From Planotetraspora kaengkrachanensis (GTDB lineage Bacteria; Actinomycetota; Actinomycetes; Streptosporangiales; Streptosporangiaceae), in assembly GCF_016862895.1 (NCBI RefSeq), contig NZ_BONV01000003.1, positions 124,001 through 188,000 of the forward strand: a stretch of DNA of 64,000 nucleotides, given 5' to 3'. The notes under the pieces are model-generated. The model did not search any database and was not told the DNA's origin. It saw only the letters and a program-made list of their open reading frames with translations. A program made the position numbers and the translations under genes. Below, piece by piece: positions 1 to 8,765 of this stretch (positions are counted from its first letter, which is position 1; each line of letters begins with the position of its first letter).

Positions 1-251
1 TGATCAGGCAGGCGGGACGGTTCAGCCTCTGCGTCCAGTCCACCGAGCTCCCCTACCGGTACGTGTCGGTGGAGGGCCCGGTGACCGGGATCGACGAGTC
101 GGTCACCCGGGACGAGCGGCGCGACTTCGCCCGGCGCTATCTCGGCGATGAGGGCGCCGACCGGTACGTCGCCTCCACCGAGGAGGCGACGTACCGGATG
201 ATCAGAATTCGCATGCGCCCGGAGATCTGGCTGTCGGAGGACCAGGGCTAG
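1..251 (+). CDS. PPOX-class (pyridoxamine 5'-phosphate oxidase-like) flavin/F420 protein, C-terminal part
   Basis: The reading frame is open from base 3 to the TAG at 249-251, so the gene starts before the window. About 82 residues are visible: a beta-strand segment with LCVQSTELPYRYVSVEGPV, then a helix-rich stretch RRDFARRYLGDEGADRYV, and a terminal strand YRMIRIRMRPEIWLSED. This order matches the C-terminal half of the split-barrel PPOX family, small dimeric proteins that bind FMN or F420. Substrate and cofactor cannot be told from this piece. A GTG at 63 could be mistaken for a start, but the homologous sequence continues upstream of it. Confidence 0.7.
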   Translation, partial: IRQAGRFSLCVQSTELPYRYVSVEGPVTGIDESVTRDERRDFARRYLGDEGADRYVASTEEATYRMIRIRMRPEIWLSEDQG

Positions 252-273
252 CGACCAGGCCTAGCGACCAGGG

Positions 274-2244
274 CTAGAGGCCGATCCGTTCGCGCACGAA
301 GGACGTCTTGCCGCCCTCGTCCGCTCCGTCCGCCGCGCTGAAGAGGAGGTTCCTCGCCGCGGACAGCGCGGTCCCGTCGAAGCCGAGCAACCGGACGGTC
401 ACCCGCTCCGCCTCCGGCGCGGTGAAGGAGATGGTGTTCGTCCCGTCCGCGACGGCGACGACCGCGACCGGGCGGTCGTTGGCGTAGGCGTCGACGCCGG
501 TGAGCGCGCGGGTGGTCAGCGTGAGTGTGATCTGGGCGCCGTCGACGGCGACGTCGTCGACCTCCAGAGTCCGCGGCCTGCCCCCGCGCAGCAGCGCGAC
601 GGCCCCCTCCATCAGATCGAGGTTGCCTTCGAGCACGTCCCGCCTGGTCAGGCGGTACAGGTGGTCGGGCACGACGCCGAAGTCCTCGATGATCTGGCCC
701 TCATGGGTGCCCACCCGAAGCGTACGCCGGATGGACAGACGGAAGTCGGCGCCACCGGGAAGCGGCCGGAGCGGGCCTTCCGGCCAGTCCCGCAGGATGG
801 CCGAGTGGGTGCGGACCTCCGCGCCGCCGGCGCCCGTCGCCTCGTCCACCCCGAGCACCGGGCCGACCCGGTTGTCCTGGAAACCGGCCGCGAACGTGTC
901 GGTGGCGCTGTAGCAGAGCGCGTCGGTGACGAGCACGACCGGCCCGTGGTAGAGCTGCCCCGCGGTGTTGATGAAGTCGGCGTCGTCCAGCGGCACACCG
1001 CTGGAGTACTGCGCGCCCGTCTGCACGGAGTCGGCGATCGACGCCCGCCAGGCGGCCATCTCGTCGAGCGCCTGAGTGAAGGCGGCGGTCGTCGGAGTGC
1101 AGACGAACTGGGCCGGTCCGGGGGCGATCCGGTTGGGCGTGAGCATCTGCAGCAGGTATTCGGCCGCGACGACGAACCCGCCGCCGTTGTCGCGCACGTC
1201 GACGATGAGCCCGTTCTCCGGCATGAGGGACAGGACCCGCGCCACCTCGTTGAGGAAGCCGATGATGTCGTCGACGAAGTCGCCGTCGGCGTTCAGGTCC
1301 TCGAGGTGGAAGGAGAAGATCCTCAGATGGCCGTACTCACGGCCGTCCCCTGCTCGGATGATCCTCGCCTTCAGCTCGGGCCGGGTGGTGGCGATCTCCC
1401 GGCCGGTCGCCGCGGCGCCGGAGCCCGGCGTCTCGCCCGACGCGCTGAACAATCGCTTACGCAGCCGCTGCGCGAGGCTCGTGCGCAGGTCGTAGCCCAC
1501 CGCCGTCGGCACCGCCCCCGCCGCGGTCGGGCGGAGACCGAGGAACTCGCGGAGGTCCTGGATCGAATCGAAGACCCGCCACGGGATGCGGACGTCACGC
1601 GTCACGCCTGCCTGCGTCCGGTACCTGATGTCCGCCCAGTCCTCTTCGAGCAGCGCCGCGGTGACGAACGGGCGGATCGCCATGGCCTGCAGGCCGCGGG
1701 CGAGCCGGGCGGCGGCGTTGCCCCCGAACTCGCGCTCGGCGTTCCTGGCCACGGCCAGTTCGACGGGCATGCCGTTCCAGTGGGTGACCTCCACTCCCGG
1801 AACGAGCTGCGGGTCGCCGGTCAGCTTCTCGTACCGGCTCGTGACGAGGTACCGGGGCGTGTCGCCGTCCCAGCAACGTTCGACCCTGATCCCGAGGAAG
1901 GCGACCGGGCCCTGGTACGCCTCCGGAAGGACGTACTCGGTGTGCCCGTCGCGGAGCTGGTTGAAGATCTTGACGAGCTCCACGTGGAAGTCGGCGTCCG
2001 ACAGTGCCGGCAGCTTGGCCCGCAGCACGCGCAGCCGCTGGCTCGGATCGATCGCGTACATCGCCCGCTTGTGCAGCAGGTGGGCGTAGAGCCCGTCGAT
2101 GACGACGGCGGCCTGGTCGACGAGCAGCGCCCGGTCGGCCAGGGTGAGCGGGCTGGACTGGACGATCTCCCGCATCCGCGGCATCTCGTGAACCGCGCCG
2201 AGTGCGTGATCGTCCGCCAGGCCGAGAACGGGAATCTCTGGCAT
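274..2244 (-). CDS. S41 family peptidase (C-terminal processing protease-like)
   Basis: 656 residues. The S41 core is in the second half: LIVDVRDNGGGFVVAAEYL at 346-364 (the substrate-strand DxRxNxGG motif) and DALCYSATDTFAAGF at 441-455, where Ser446 is the expected nucleophile. The N-terminal half has the RDGHTEY segment (99-104) seen in many S41 proteins and a PDZ-like region around 115-170. No signal peptide is visible, so it is probably cytoplasmic, unlike classical CtpA. It is longer than typical CtpA, and residues 550-656 may be an extra beta domain. The ATG at 2244 is the first in the frame and follows GGGGCCC with only a weak ribosome site. It is transcribed divergently from the F420 gene, so 2245-2473 must carry both promoters. 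Confidence 0.85.
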   Translation of the reverse strand: MPEIPVLGLADDHALGAVHEMPRMREIVQSSPLTLADRALLVDQAAVVIDGLYAHLLHKRAMYAIDPSQRLRVLRAKLPALSDADFHVELVKIFNQLRDGHTEYVLPEAYQGPVAFLGIRVERCWDGDTPRYLVTSRYEKLTGDPQLVPGVEVTHWNGMPVELAVARNAEREFGGNAAARLARGLQAMAIRPFVTAALLEEDWADIRYRTQAGVTRDVRIPWRVFDSIQDLREFLGLRPTAAGAVPTAVGYDLRTSLAQRLRKRLFSASGETPGSGAAATGREIATTRPELKARIIRAGDGREYGHLRIFSFHLEDLNADGDFVDDIIGFLNEVARVLSLMPENGLIVDVRDNGGGFVVAAEYLLQMLTPNRIAPGPAQFVCTPTTAAFTQALDEMAAWRASIADSVQTGAQYSSGVPLDDADFINTAGQLYHGPVVLVTDALCYSATDTFAAGFQDNRVGPVLGVDEATGAGGAEVRTHSAILRDWPEGPLRPLPGGADFRLSIRRTLRVGTHEGQIIEDFGVVPDHLYRLTRRDVLEGNLDLMEGAVALLRGGRPRTLEVDDVAVDGAQITLTLTTRALTGVDAYANDRPVAVVAVADGTNTISFTAPEAERVTVRLLGFDGTALSAARNLLFSAADGADEGGKTSFVRERIGL

Positions 2245-2473
2245 GGGCCCCCCTTTTGAGGTCTCTCACGAGGAGTCATCCCGGTGGGATCACCACCTCT
2301 TGGAGGGAGGCTAAGCCGACGTCGTCGCGAACGTCCTGAGTACGCCCCTACTCACCTTCCGCGTCGTTCCCTTTAATTGCCATGGCCTGATATATCACCT
2401 TTTCTTCTGTTTGTACGGAATAAGTGGGGGTATGGGCCGACAACTCGTGTCGATGTCGGGGGGAGAAACGACG

Positions 2474-3646
2474 ATGAGCGGACACGAGCGTGAACAGCGT
2501 CCGGCAACGGACCCGACGCTGATCTCCCGGCGGAGGTTCTCCATGCTGGGAGCCGCGGCGATGGGCGGCGCGGCATTGGGCACAGGTGTCCTGCGCGGTG
2601 GGAACTCGGGGGCGACGCCCAGCCCGTCGCCGTCGGGTACTGAGCCGGGCACTGGGCGGCGCCAGGCGTCGCCGGTGGGGTTCGTCCTCGGGCACGAGCA
2701 GTTCCGGACGCAGGACCTCGTCCGTTTCGCCGAACTGGCCGAGCGCGCCGGGTTCGGGCACGTGTGGACGAGCGACCACTCCCAGCCCTGGCAGGACGAC
2801 GAGGGCCACAGCATGTTCCCGTGGCTGACGCTGGCCCTCGTCGGCGACCGCACGTCACGGCTCACGTACGGCACGGGCGTCACCTGCCCGCTCTACCGCC
2901 ACCATCCTTCGCAGGTCGCGCAGGCGTTCGCCTCTCTCGGCATCCTGACGCCCGGCAGGGTGTTCCTCGGCGTCGGCTCGGGAGAGGCGCTGAACGAACT
3001 GGCCTCGACGGGGCGGTTCGACCGCTATCCCGAGCGGCACGAGCGGCTGATCGAGGCCATCGGGCTCATCCGCAAGCTCTGGACCGGCCAGCGGGTCACC
3101 CACAAGGGCCGCTATTACCAGACCGAGCAGTTCAAGCTGTACGACGTGCCGGCCCGCCCGGTGCCGATCTACGTGGCGGCGAGCGGGCCGAAGAGCGCGT
3201 ACCTGGCCGGGCGGTACGGCGACGGCTGGGTGGTGCAGACGCACGACATCACGGACAAACGCATGGTCGACGCGTTCAATGAAGGCGCCAGGGCGGCCGG
3301 CAGGAATCCCGACGCCATGCCCAAGCTCGTCGAGACCTGGGTCGTGGTGGGCGGCCAGGCGGAGGCCGACCAGGCGGCGCAGAAATGGCGCTTCACCGTG
3401 CACGGCTTCGGCGACCTGCTCTACCAGCCCAACCCGGTGACCATCCAGCGCCTGGCCGAGCAGCGCTGGCCGCTGTCGAAGGTGTACGAGTCGTGGCCGC
3501 GCGGCACGGACCCGCAGGTGCACATCAAGGCCGTCCAGCGTCTGCTCGACCTCGGTGCCACTCCGTTCATCCACTCCGGCCAGGACGACCAGGAGAAGGT
3601 GATCGACTTCTACGGCCGGGAGGTGCTCCCCCACGTCCACGGCTGA
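2474..3646 (+). CDS. Tat-exported F420-dependent dehydrogenase (LLM class, FGD2/F420-G6PDH-like family)
   Basis: 390 residues from the ATG at 2474, chosen because GGGGGAG lies 8 bases before it; three in-frame starts upstream lack such a site. The N-terminus has SRRRFSMLG followed by a small-residue hydrophobic stretch, a good twin-arginine signal. A Pro/Ser/Gly linker then leads into a luciferase-like TIM barrel: VWTSDHSQPW, LTYGTGVTCP, RVFLGVGSGEALNE and PIYVAASGPKSAYLAGRYGDG are typical F420-binding segments of this family. The closest known type is the exported mycobacterial FGD2 protein, which oxidises hydroxymycolic acids. Whether this host makes mycolates is doubtful, so the substrate is open. 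The exported location implies that F420 is bound before Tat export. Confidence 0.88.
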   Translation: MSGHEREQRPATDPTLISRRRFSMLGAAAMGGAALGTGVLRGGNSGATPSPSPSGTEPGTGRRQASPVGFVLGHEQFRTQDLVRFAELAERAGFGHVWTSDHSQPWQDDEGHSMFPWLTLALVGDRTSRLTYGTGVTCPLYRHHPSQVAQAFASLGILTPGRVFLGVGSGEALNELASTGRFDRYPERHERLIEAIGLIRKLWTGQRVTHKGRYYQTEQFKLYDVPARPVPIYVAASGPKSAYLAGRYGDGWVVQTHDITDKRMVDAFNEGARAAGRNPDAMPKLVETWVVVGGQAEADQAAQKWRFTVHGFGDLLYQPNPVTIQRLAEQRWPLSKVYESWPRGTDPQVHIKAVQRLLDLGATPFIHSGQDDQEKVIDFYGREVLPHVHG

Positions 3647-3662
3647 CCCGGCCCCAGTGTGA

Positions 3663-5153
3663 TCACGCGCCGAGAGGGATCCCGTACAACGCGGCGGCGG
3701 AGGTCACGTAGAGCATGTCGCCGACGGGCACCAGCGTCCGATCCCCCGCGTGCGGGCCGTCGAACGGTCGCTCCCGCCCGTCGCTCAACCGCCAGGCACG
3801 GATGTCGGCCGGCCCGGAGTCGTCGACCATGTAGACGACCCCTCTCGACATCACGGGAGCCCCCCGCAGACCATGCGCTCCGTGACGGACCGACCAGTTC
3901 TTCCTGCCGGTGCGGACGTCGAGGGCGAGGATCCCGTCCTGCGACCCGGCGCACAGGACGTCTCCGTCGACTGCGAGAACCGTCGCGCCGGGAATCAGGA
4001 TCTTCGCATCGTCGCCGTCAGGTCTGAACGTCCACATCTCCCGCCCGGTGCGGGCGTCCCACCCGTGGATCCGCACGGCGTCGTCAGGCGTCTCGGCGCT
4101 CGCGACGTAGATCGCGTCCGCTTCGACGACGGGTTGCGACATCAGCCCGGCCGGGAACGCCCACGTGCTCCTACCGGAGCCGACCTCGACGCCGACCAGT
4201 TCCGACGTGCGGGAAAGCGCGGCGTCCGGATCGCCGGTAGGCGAAAGGATCGCCCGTACGACATGGACGAAACCGGCGACCTCGGTGCTGAGCCAATCGA
4301 TGTTGCCCGCGGTTCCGGGCCGTCCGCCTCCGGCGTGCGGAACTAAGGTCCACTTCGCCGCGGCGACGTCGGCCGTCCACCTCACTGTGCCGTCGACGCC
4401 GTCGACGGCACGGAACCACTCGGTGTTCGGGTGCGTGACCGGGTCGTCCATGTCGGCCCGCAGTGTGCCGCCGAAGGTCTCCAGGACGACGGATCCGCTG
4501 ACCGCCAGCCGATCGACGCTGGAGAGGTGGAACGCGTCAGACGAGAGCGCGCGCCGCCAGAGGACCTCGCCGGTGGCTGCGTCCAGAAGCCGGAGCACAC
4601 CGTCGTCATCGTGTACCAGGACCGATCCCGGCAGAGGGCCGCCGATGAAACGGAAGGCCCCCACGGTGCCGTGGCGCCAGACGGGCTCGCCCGTCCGACG
4701 ATCGAGGGCGACCACGGCGCCCTTCGTCAAGTTCGGCGTGGGGATCGCGCCGTCCGCCGGGTAGGGCGTGCCACCGACCACCACCAGGTCACCCGACAGG
4801 AGGACACCGATGCCGACCGGCACGCCCGGCTCGGCTCTCCACCGAGTGGCGCCTGTCCCCGCGTCCAGCGCGTGCACGGTTCCGCGCGCGTCGTACAGAT
4901 AGAGGTGGTCGCCCGACCGCACCATCGTGCACAGGGGGCCGACCACGATCGGAACCTGCCACCCGGCTGAGGTCGGTGTCGGCGTCGGCACCGGCAGCCG
5001 GAACTCGCTTTTCGGTGACGATTCGGGCGGCGACGACCTCATCCCCGCGACGTACCAGGCGAGACCGGCCGCCCCCAGACCCACGGTGAGGCCGGACACG
5101 ATGATCTCCCGGCGCGAGAGCGACCGCCGGTCGCCTGCCCCGTCCTCCGTCAC
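3663..5153 (-). CDS. PQQ-type beta-propeller protein, exported or membrane-anchored
   Basis: 496 residues. The N-terminus MTEDGAGDRRSLSRREIIV plus a hydrophobic run (about residues 17-40) reads as a Tat-type signal or signal anchor. The rest is a series of PQQ/WD-like blades, each with the pattern V-x-ALDxxTGxxxW: VHALDAGTGATRWR, VVALDRRTGEPVWR, VLRLLDAATGEVLWR, ILALDVRTGRKNW. Such proteins usually act as outer-surface binding scaffolds; no quinoprotein active-site residues are evident, so enzyme activity is not supported. Its ATG overlaps the stop of the upstream gene (ATGA), so the two are co-transcribed and probably work together at the membrane. It ends 16 bp from the convergent F420 gene. 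Confidence 0.8.
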   Translation of the reverse strand: MTEDGAGDRRSLSRREIIVSGLTVGLGAAGLAWYVAGMRSSPPESSPKSEFRLPVPTPTPTSAGWQVPIVVGPLCTMVRSGDHLYLYDARGTVHALDAGTGATRWRAEPGVPVGIGVLLSGDLVVVGGTPYPADGAIPTPNLTKGAVVALDRRTGEPVWRHGTVGAFRFIGGPLPGSVLVHDDDGVLRLLDAATGEVLWRRALSSDAFHLSSVDRLAVSGSVVLETFGGTLRADMDDPVTHPNTEWFRAVDGVDGTVRWTADVAAAKWTLVPHAGGGRPGTAGNIDWLSTEVAGFVHVVRAILSPTGDPDAALSRTSELVGVEVGSGRSTWAFPAGLMSQPVVEADAIYVASAETPDDAVRIHGWDARTGREMWTFRPDGDDAKILIPGATVLAVDGDVLCAGSQDGILALDVRTGRKNWSVRHGAHGLRGAPVMSRGVVYMVDDSGPADIRAWRLSDGRERPFDGPHAGDRTLVPVGDMLYVTSAAALYGIPLGA

Positions 5154-6112
5154 GACTCGGCCAGCCGCCGGTAGTAGTCGATCATCGCGGTCACGCCGGG
5201 ATGGACGACCAGGGAGGAGCCGGCCGTGAAGTTTTTGAGGCCGCTCAGGACCTGGGCCGCGCAGGCCCGTACCTCGTCGTCGACGGGCTTGGGAGAGTCA
5301 CCCCGAACATAACGGGCGTAATCGGCGTCAGACAGCTCGTAGTAGTCGGTCCAGACGCCGTCTCCCCAGTACGCCTCCTTGCCTCCCTTGGACACCCCGT
5401 ATACGGAGAAGCGCCACATCAGCGTCAGGCCCTCCTCCTTCTCGGGGCCCATGGTGATCGACAAAGCGTCGGCGTCGTGCGGCCGCACCGCGAAGACCTG
5501 AGGTTCGGTGTGCGCCCACGGCACCTGGAGCGTCTCGGGGAACCGGAAGTCATAGTTGAGGGTCGCCTTCACGCCTTCACCCGCGCCGCCTTCACACGTC
5601 GACGGCTCGAAGGTCGAGTGGACGACGAGCTTCACTCCGGTCAGCAACGCCGTGTCCCCGGCGGAGTTGCGAAGGGTGACCACGAGCGCGCGGCGCTCCC
5701 TGGAGTCGCCGCCGGGCACCGTTGAGCCCGCCGAGGGGGCGGTGGTCCGGCCGTCGGACTCGTACTGGGACACCGGAACGTCGACCGGTTCGCGCGACGG
5801 CGACAGATCGACCAGTTCCAGCCTCTCGTCGGCGGGAACGCCGGGAGCGCTGGGAGCGCCACGGGTGGGCTCCGCCTGCTGTGACGGCGCCGCCACCTGC
5901 AACACGCCGAAGACGACGGCGGCCACCAGTCCGGCGATCGCCGTGATGCCTCCGACGGCCTCCCAGGTGAGCCGGGGACGTTTCCGAGCCGGAGCCTTCG
6001 CCGCCTGGGCATCCGGTGGCGGGTCCCCGGAAGGCGCGGTCTCCGGGGGCGGGACGGGCTTCCCGGCCGGCCGATCGTCGCCGTCCTCCGGCTCCACGTT
6101 CCCGGACGACAT
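5150..6112 (-). CDS. Membrane-anchored hypothetical protein, partner of the PQQ propeller protein
   Basis: 320 residues from the ATG at 6112, which has GGAGG 8 bases upstream; an in-frame ATG at 6256 has none. The first 50 residues are Pro/Asp/Glu-rich and cytoplasmic-looking. One membrane segment follows (VGGITAIAGLVAAVVFGVLQ). The remaining roughly 240 residues form an extracytoplasmic domain with beta-like strands (RALVVTLRNSAGDTALLTGV) and no recognised catalytic motif. Its stop overlaps the start of the PQQ-propeller gene, which indicates one operon and probably one surface complex. I do not recognise the extracellular domain. Confidence 0.65.
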   Translation of the reverse strand: MSSGNVEPEDGDDRPAGKPVPPPETAPSGDPPPDAQAAKAPARKRPRLTWEAVGGITAIAGLVAAVVFGVLQVAAPSQQAEPTRGAPSAPGVPADERLELVDLSPSREPVDVPVSQYESDGRTTAPSAGSTVPGGDSRERRALVVTLRNSAGDTALLTGVKLVVHSTFEPSTCEGGAGEGVKATLNYDFRFPETLQVPWAHTEPQVFAVRPHDADALSITMGPEKEEGLTLMWRFSVYGVSKGGKEAYWGDGVWTDYYELSDADYARYVRGDSPKPVDDEVRACAAQVLSGLKNFTAGSSLVVHPGVTAMIDYYRRLAES

Positions 6113-6814
6113 CGGCACGGCCTCCAAGAACCTCGCAACCCACAGAAAAGCAAGATTTGCCAAGGGCAGATTAATGCAACGCCAAAGATCCGCAAATAGC
6201 GTAAGGAACCCGATTCGGGAACGCAGCCTCAAATGTGTCGCGATATCGCCCCGCACATCGGCCGTCCGGCCTCGCGACCGTCACAATCGGACGGGACTCG
6301 ACAGTAGATCGTTGCATAATCCACTTTTATGCGGCGTCACGCCGTCCCCCCGAGCGTGGATCGCGCGCGGGCGGCATTCCGGACGCCCGCCGAGGGACCG
6401 CCGAACCTCTGTAGACACAGGCAGGCGGAGCACACAGTCTCCTCAACTTGCACGGTCCTACACAATGTTCACATATCCCTACATCTAGGCTAGGTGTAAC
6501 ACAGCCACCCAAACGCCACTTTTTGTTCATACAGTTACGAAATGGACTTCAACGGACCCCGCGAAGGCAACCGCCACACCTTGCTCCCGGCCTCCGGCCT
6601 CGCGCGCAAGGGCCGCTCCGCGGCGACCGGCATCGCCCGGTTGTGGAGGACACCCCCCTTCTCCAGATTCGGGCCCGTTCCCAACCCCGGCGGCGACGAC
6701 TGTTCAGCGGAGGGCGCAGGTGACTCGTAGCCCATCACGACCTCCCCTCCCGAACCGGACACGCGTGCCCCGGGCCGTCGCCCGCTCGCTCGTGCCGGAA
6801 CGCCGGAGGGTGAC
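6113..6814. other. 702-bp stretch without a recognised gene
   Basis: AT-richer than its surroundings up to about 6540. It must contain the promoter of the leftward propeller operon and possibly that of the rightward kinase. The small frames inside, such as 62 codons at 6542-6730, have no ribosome site and no family-like sequence. A 19-bp near-palindrome TACATCTAGGCTAGGTGTA at 6480-6498 is the only site-like feature. No response-regulator remnant is seen next to the kinase. Confidence 0.5.
6480..6498. promoter_or_regulatory. Near-palindromic operator-like site
   Basis: TACATCTAG-G-CTAGGTGTA. The two 9-base arms match at 8 of 9 positions around a single central base. It lies in an AT-richer patch about 320 bp before the histidine kinase gene. 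CTAG cores are uncommon in this DNA. The binding protein is unknown. Confidence 0.3.
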
Positions 6815-8227
6815 ATGGTGAGCCGCGCCATCGCCTCCGGCGCGACCGGCGGCCGGAGATTCCGCTGGACCATGTACCGGCCGCAGTCGCTCCGCGCGCG
6901 CTACACGATGGCCGCGACGGCGTTGTCGTTCCTGGTCCTGACCGGTGCGGGCGCGAGCCTGGACATGGTCATCCGGCACAAACTCGAGACCGACGCCTGC
7001 GCCGAGACCAGACGCGTCGCCGGGTTGTGGAGCACGGCGATGCGCAACGGCGAGGTGCCGCACACCATCCCCGTCTTCAACCAGGTCAAGCTCGTCCAGG
7101 TCGTCGACTCCGATGACCGCGTCGTCGAGGCCAGCAAGCAGGCGGCCGCCCTGCCGCCCCTCTCGGCGGTGCGCCCGCCGCCGGACAACCCGATCCAGAA
7201 GCTGACCGAGTGCGGCCCGAACGGATGCTCGCTTCTCACGGCCATCAGGACGTCGCGGGAGCCCGACTCCACCTTCGTCTACGCCGCGCTTCCCGCACCG
7301 TCCATCCTGATGAAGCACCGTCTGGAGTTGTGGATCGCGGCCGCGGCCCTGCCGCTGCTCGTGGCGATCTCCCGGCTGACCTGGACGCTGCTCGGCAGGT
7401 CCCTGTGCCCGGTGACGCTGAGCCGCGCCAGGATGTCGCAGATCACTCCGAACGACCTGAGCCTGCGGCTGCCTCAGCCTCCCGGCCGCAACGAGATCTC
7501 GCAGCTCGTCGGCACCGCCAACGAGGTCCTCGACCGGATGGAGACGGCGGTTCAGCACCACCGTCGCTTCGCCTCCGACGCCTCCCACGAACTGCGCACT
7601 CCGATGGCCGGAATGCGTCTCCAACTGGAGGGCGCCCTCCTCGATCCGGAAAATGTTAACGCGCACGATGCCATCCGCTCGGCGCTCGTGGGCGTCGACC
7701 GCCTTCAGGCGATCGTCGACGACCTGCTGGTCATGGCCCGCATCACCGAGGAGGAACCGGCCCCGCCCGGCCCCGTCGACGTCACCGGCCTGGTCAGGGA
7801 GGCCGTCGCACGACGCAACGGCGGCGTGCCCGTGCACGTCCACCCCTCGGGCTGCGCCTACGTCAGCGGCACGATCGTCCAGCTCACGCGGGTCGTCGAG
7901 AACCTTCTCAACAACGCCCAGCGTCATGCGGAGACCCGGGTGGACGTCGCCGTCGAGACGGTGAACGGCGACGTCGTCGTCACCGTGTCCGACGACGGCG
8001 ACGGCATCGCGCCCCGCGACCGTGAGCGCGTCTTCGAGCGTTTCACGCGACTGGACTCCGGCAGGCGCCGCGATCCCAGTGGCAGCGGCCTCGGGCTGGC
8101 CATCTCCCGTGAGATCGCCGAAGCCCACGGGGGAACCCTGCGCTGCGAGGACTCGCCTTTGGGCGCCAGGCTCGTCCTTCGGTTGCGGAGCCTCGACCAG
8201 AGAAGCGATCCGCTGACCGCCGCCTGA
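6815..8227 (+). CDS. Orphan sensor histidine kinase (HAMP/HisKA/HATPase_c)
   Basis: 470 residues. TM1 is at about 31-53 and TM2 at about 169-194, with an extracytoplasmic sensor of about 115 residues between them that holds two Cys (TECGPNGC). A HAMP linker follows. The H-box FASDASHELRTPMAGM gives His258 as the phosphorylated residue. The N-box is VVENLLNNAQRH (360-371); the G-boxes are DDGDGIAP and SGSGLGLAIS. All ATP-binding motifs are present, so it should be active. The start has GGAGGG four bases before the ATG (seven before the next codon, GTG). No response regulator lies on either side, which is unusual for this EnvZ/OmpR-like class, so its partner must be elsewhere. Confidence 0.9.
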   Translation: MVSRAIASGATGGRRFRWTMYRPQSLRARYTMAATALSFLVLTGAGASLDMVIRHKLETDACAETRRVAGLWSTAMRNGEVPHTIPVFNQVKLVQVVDSDDRVVEASKQAAALPPLSAVRPPPDNPIQKLTECGPNGCSLLTAIRTSREPDSTFVYAALPAPSILMKHRLELWIAAAALPLLVAISRLTWTLLGRSLCPVTLSRARMSQITPNDLSLRLPQPPGRNEISQLVGTANEVLDRMETAVQHHRRFASDASHELRTPMAGMRLQLEGALLDPENVNAHDAIRSALVGVDRLQAIVDDLLVMARITEEEPAPPGPVDVTGLVREAVARRNGGVPVHVHPSGCAYVSGTIVQLTRVVENLLNNAQRHAETRVDVAVETVNGDVVVTVSDDGDGIAPRDRERVFERFTRLDSGRRRDPSGSGLGLAISREIAEAHGGTLRCEDSPLGARLVLRLRSLDQRSDPLTAA

Positions 8228-8443
8228 TCAGCCGACGCCCTTGGCGGCCCCGAGGACGCGGCTGCCGTCCGGGTCTTCGACCATGGCCGTGCGCTCGCCC
8301 CACTCCTGGCCGGCCGGCTCGCGCAACACCGGCACACCGGCGTCGCGCAGTTCTGCCACCGCGGCGTCGCAGCCGGCCGCGTAGAACCACAGCGCCTTGG
8401 TCATGTCAGACGTGGTCAGGATCGGAAAGATCTGCGTGAACAT
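8228..8443 (-). pseudogene. VOC (glyoxalase/bleomycin-resistance) family protein with internal deletion
   Basis: 71 residues, against about 120 for the family. The N-terminal strand and helix (MFTQIFPILTTSDMTKAL) and the last beta-alpha-beta part (AAGCDAAVAELRDAGVPVL ... VEDPDGSRVLG) are both good VOC sequence. Everything from the first helix end to the start of the second half is gone, and the frame is preserved. The join falls at ALWFYAAGCD, where related proteins have similar FY/LWFY words on both sides, which suggests deletion between short similar sequences. Half of the metal-binding cleft is missing, so function is unlikely. It is transcribed towards the kinase gene, with stops adjacent. 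Confidence 0.6.
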
Positions 8444-8765
8444 GGCCGCCTCCTGCGATCAGGGTGGACGGCTTCGAAGCGGGCCGCACCCCATTGTCGT
8501 GGCGCGAATGCCCCGGCTCCCGAACCCGCGAATTCTCGACGACTCATGTCGGATTTCTCCACGGAACCGTGAATGGTCCAGACCAATGGAAATTCCGGCG
8601 CCCCCCGCCTGATCGAGCCCGCGGGAAACGACGTCTCATCAGGAAGAACGCTCTCCCGGGCGCACACGGGAAAAGGCACTCAGGTGAACCTCTTGTAACC
8701 CATTTGACCGCGTGATGCGATACGTGCCAAGTCAGATGCCATCCCCCACACAAAAAGGCTCATCT
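8444..8765. other. 322-bp intergenic region before the acyl-CoA synthetase gene
   Basis: It carries the promoters for the leftward VOC remnant and the rightward synthetase. I see no clear palindrome, terminator or small gene. The last 70 bases before the start are AT-richer than the surroundings. Confidence 0.4.

Noticed and set aside
6542-6730. 62-codon frame upstream of the orphan kinase, considered as a broken response regulator
   Set aside because: No receiver or DNA-binding motif, no ribosome site, and the composition is that of random high-GC sequence.
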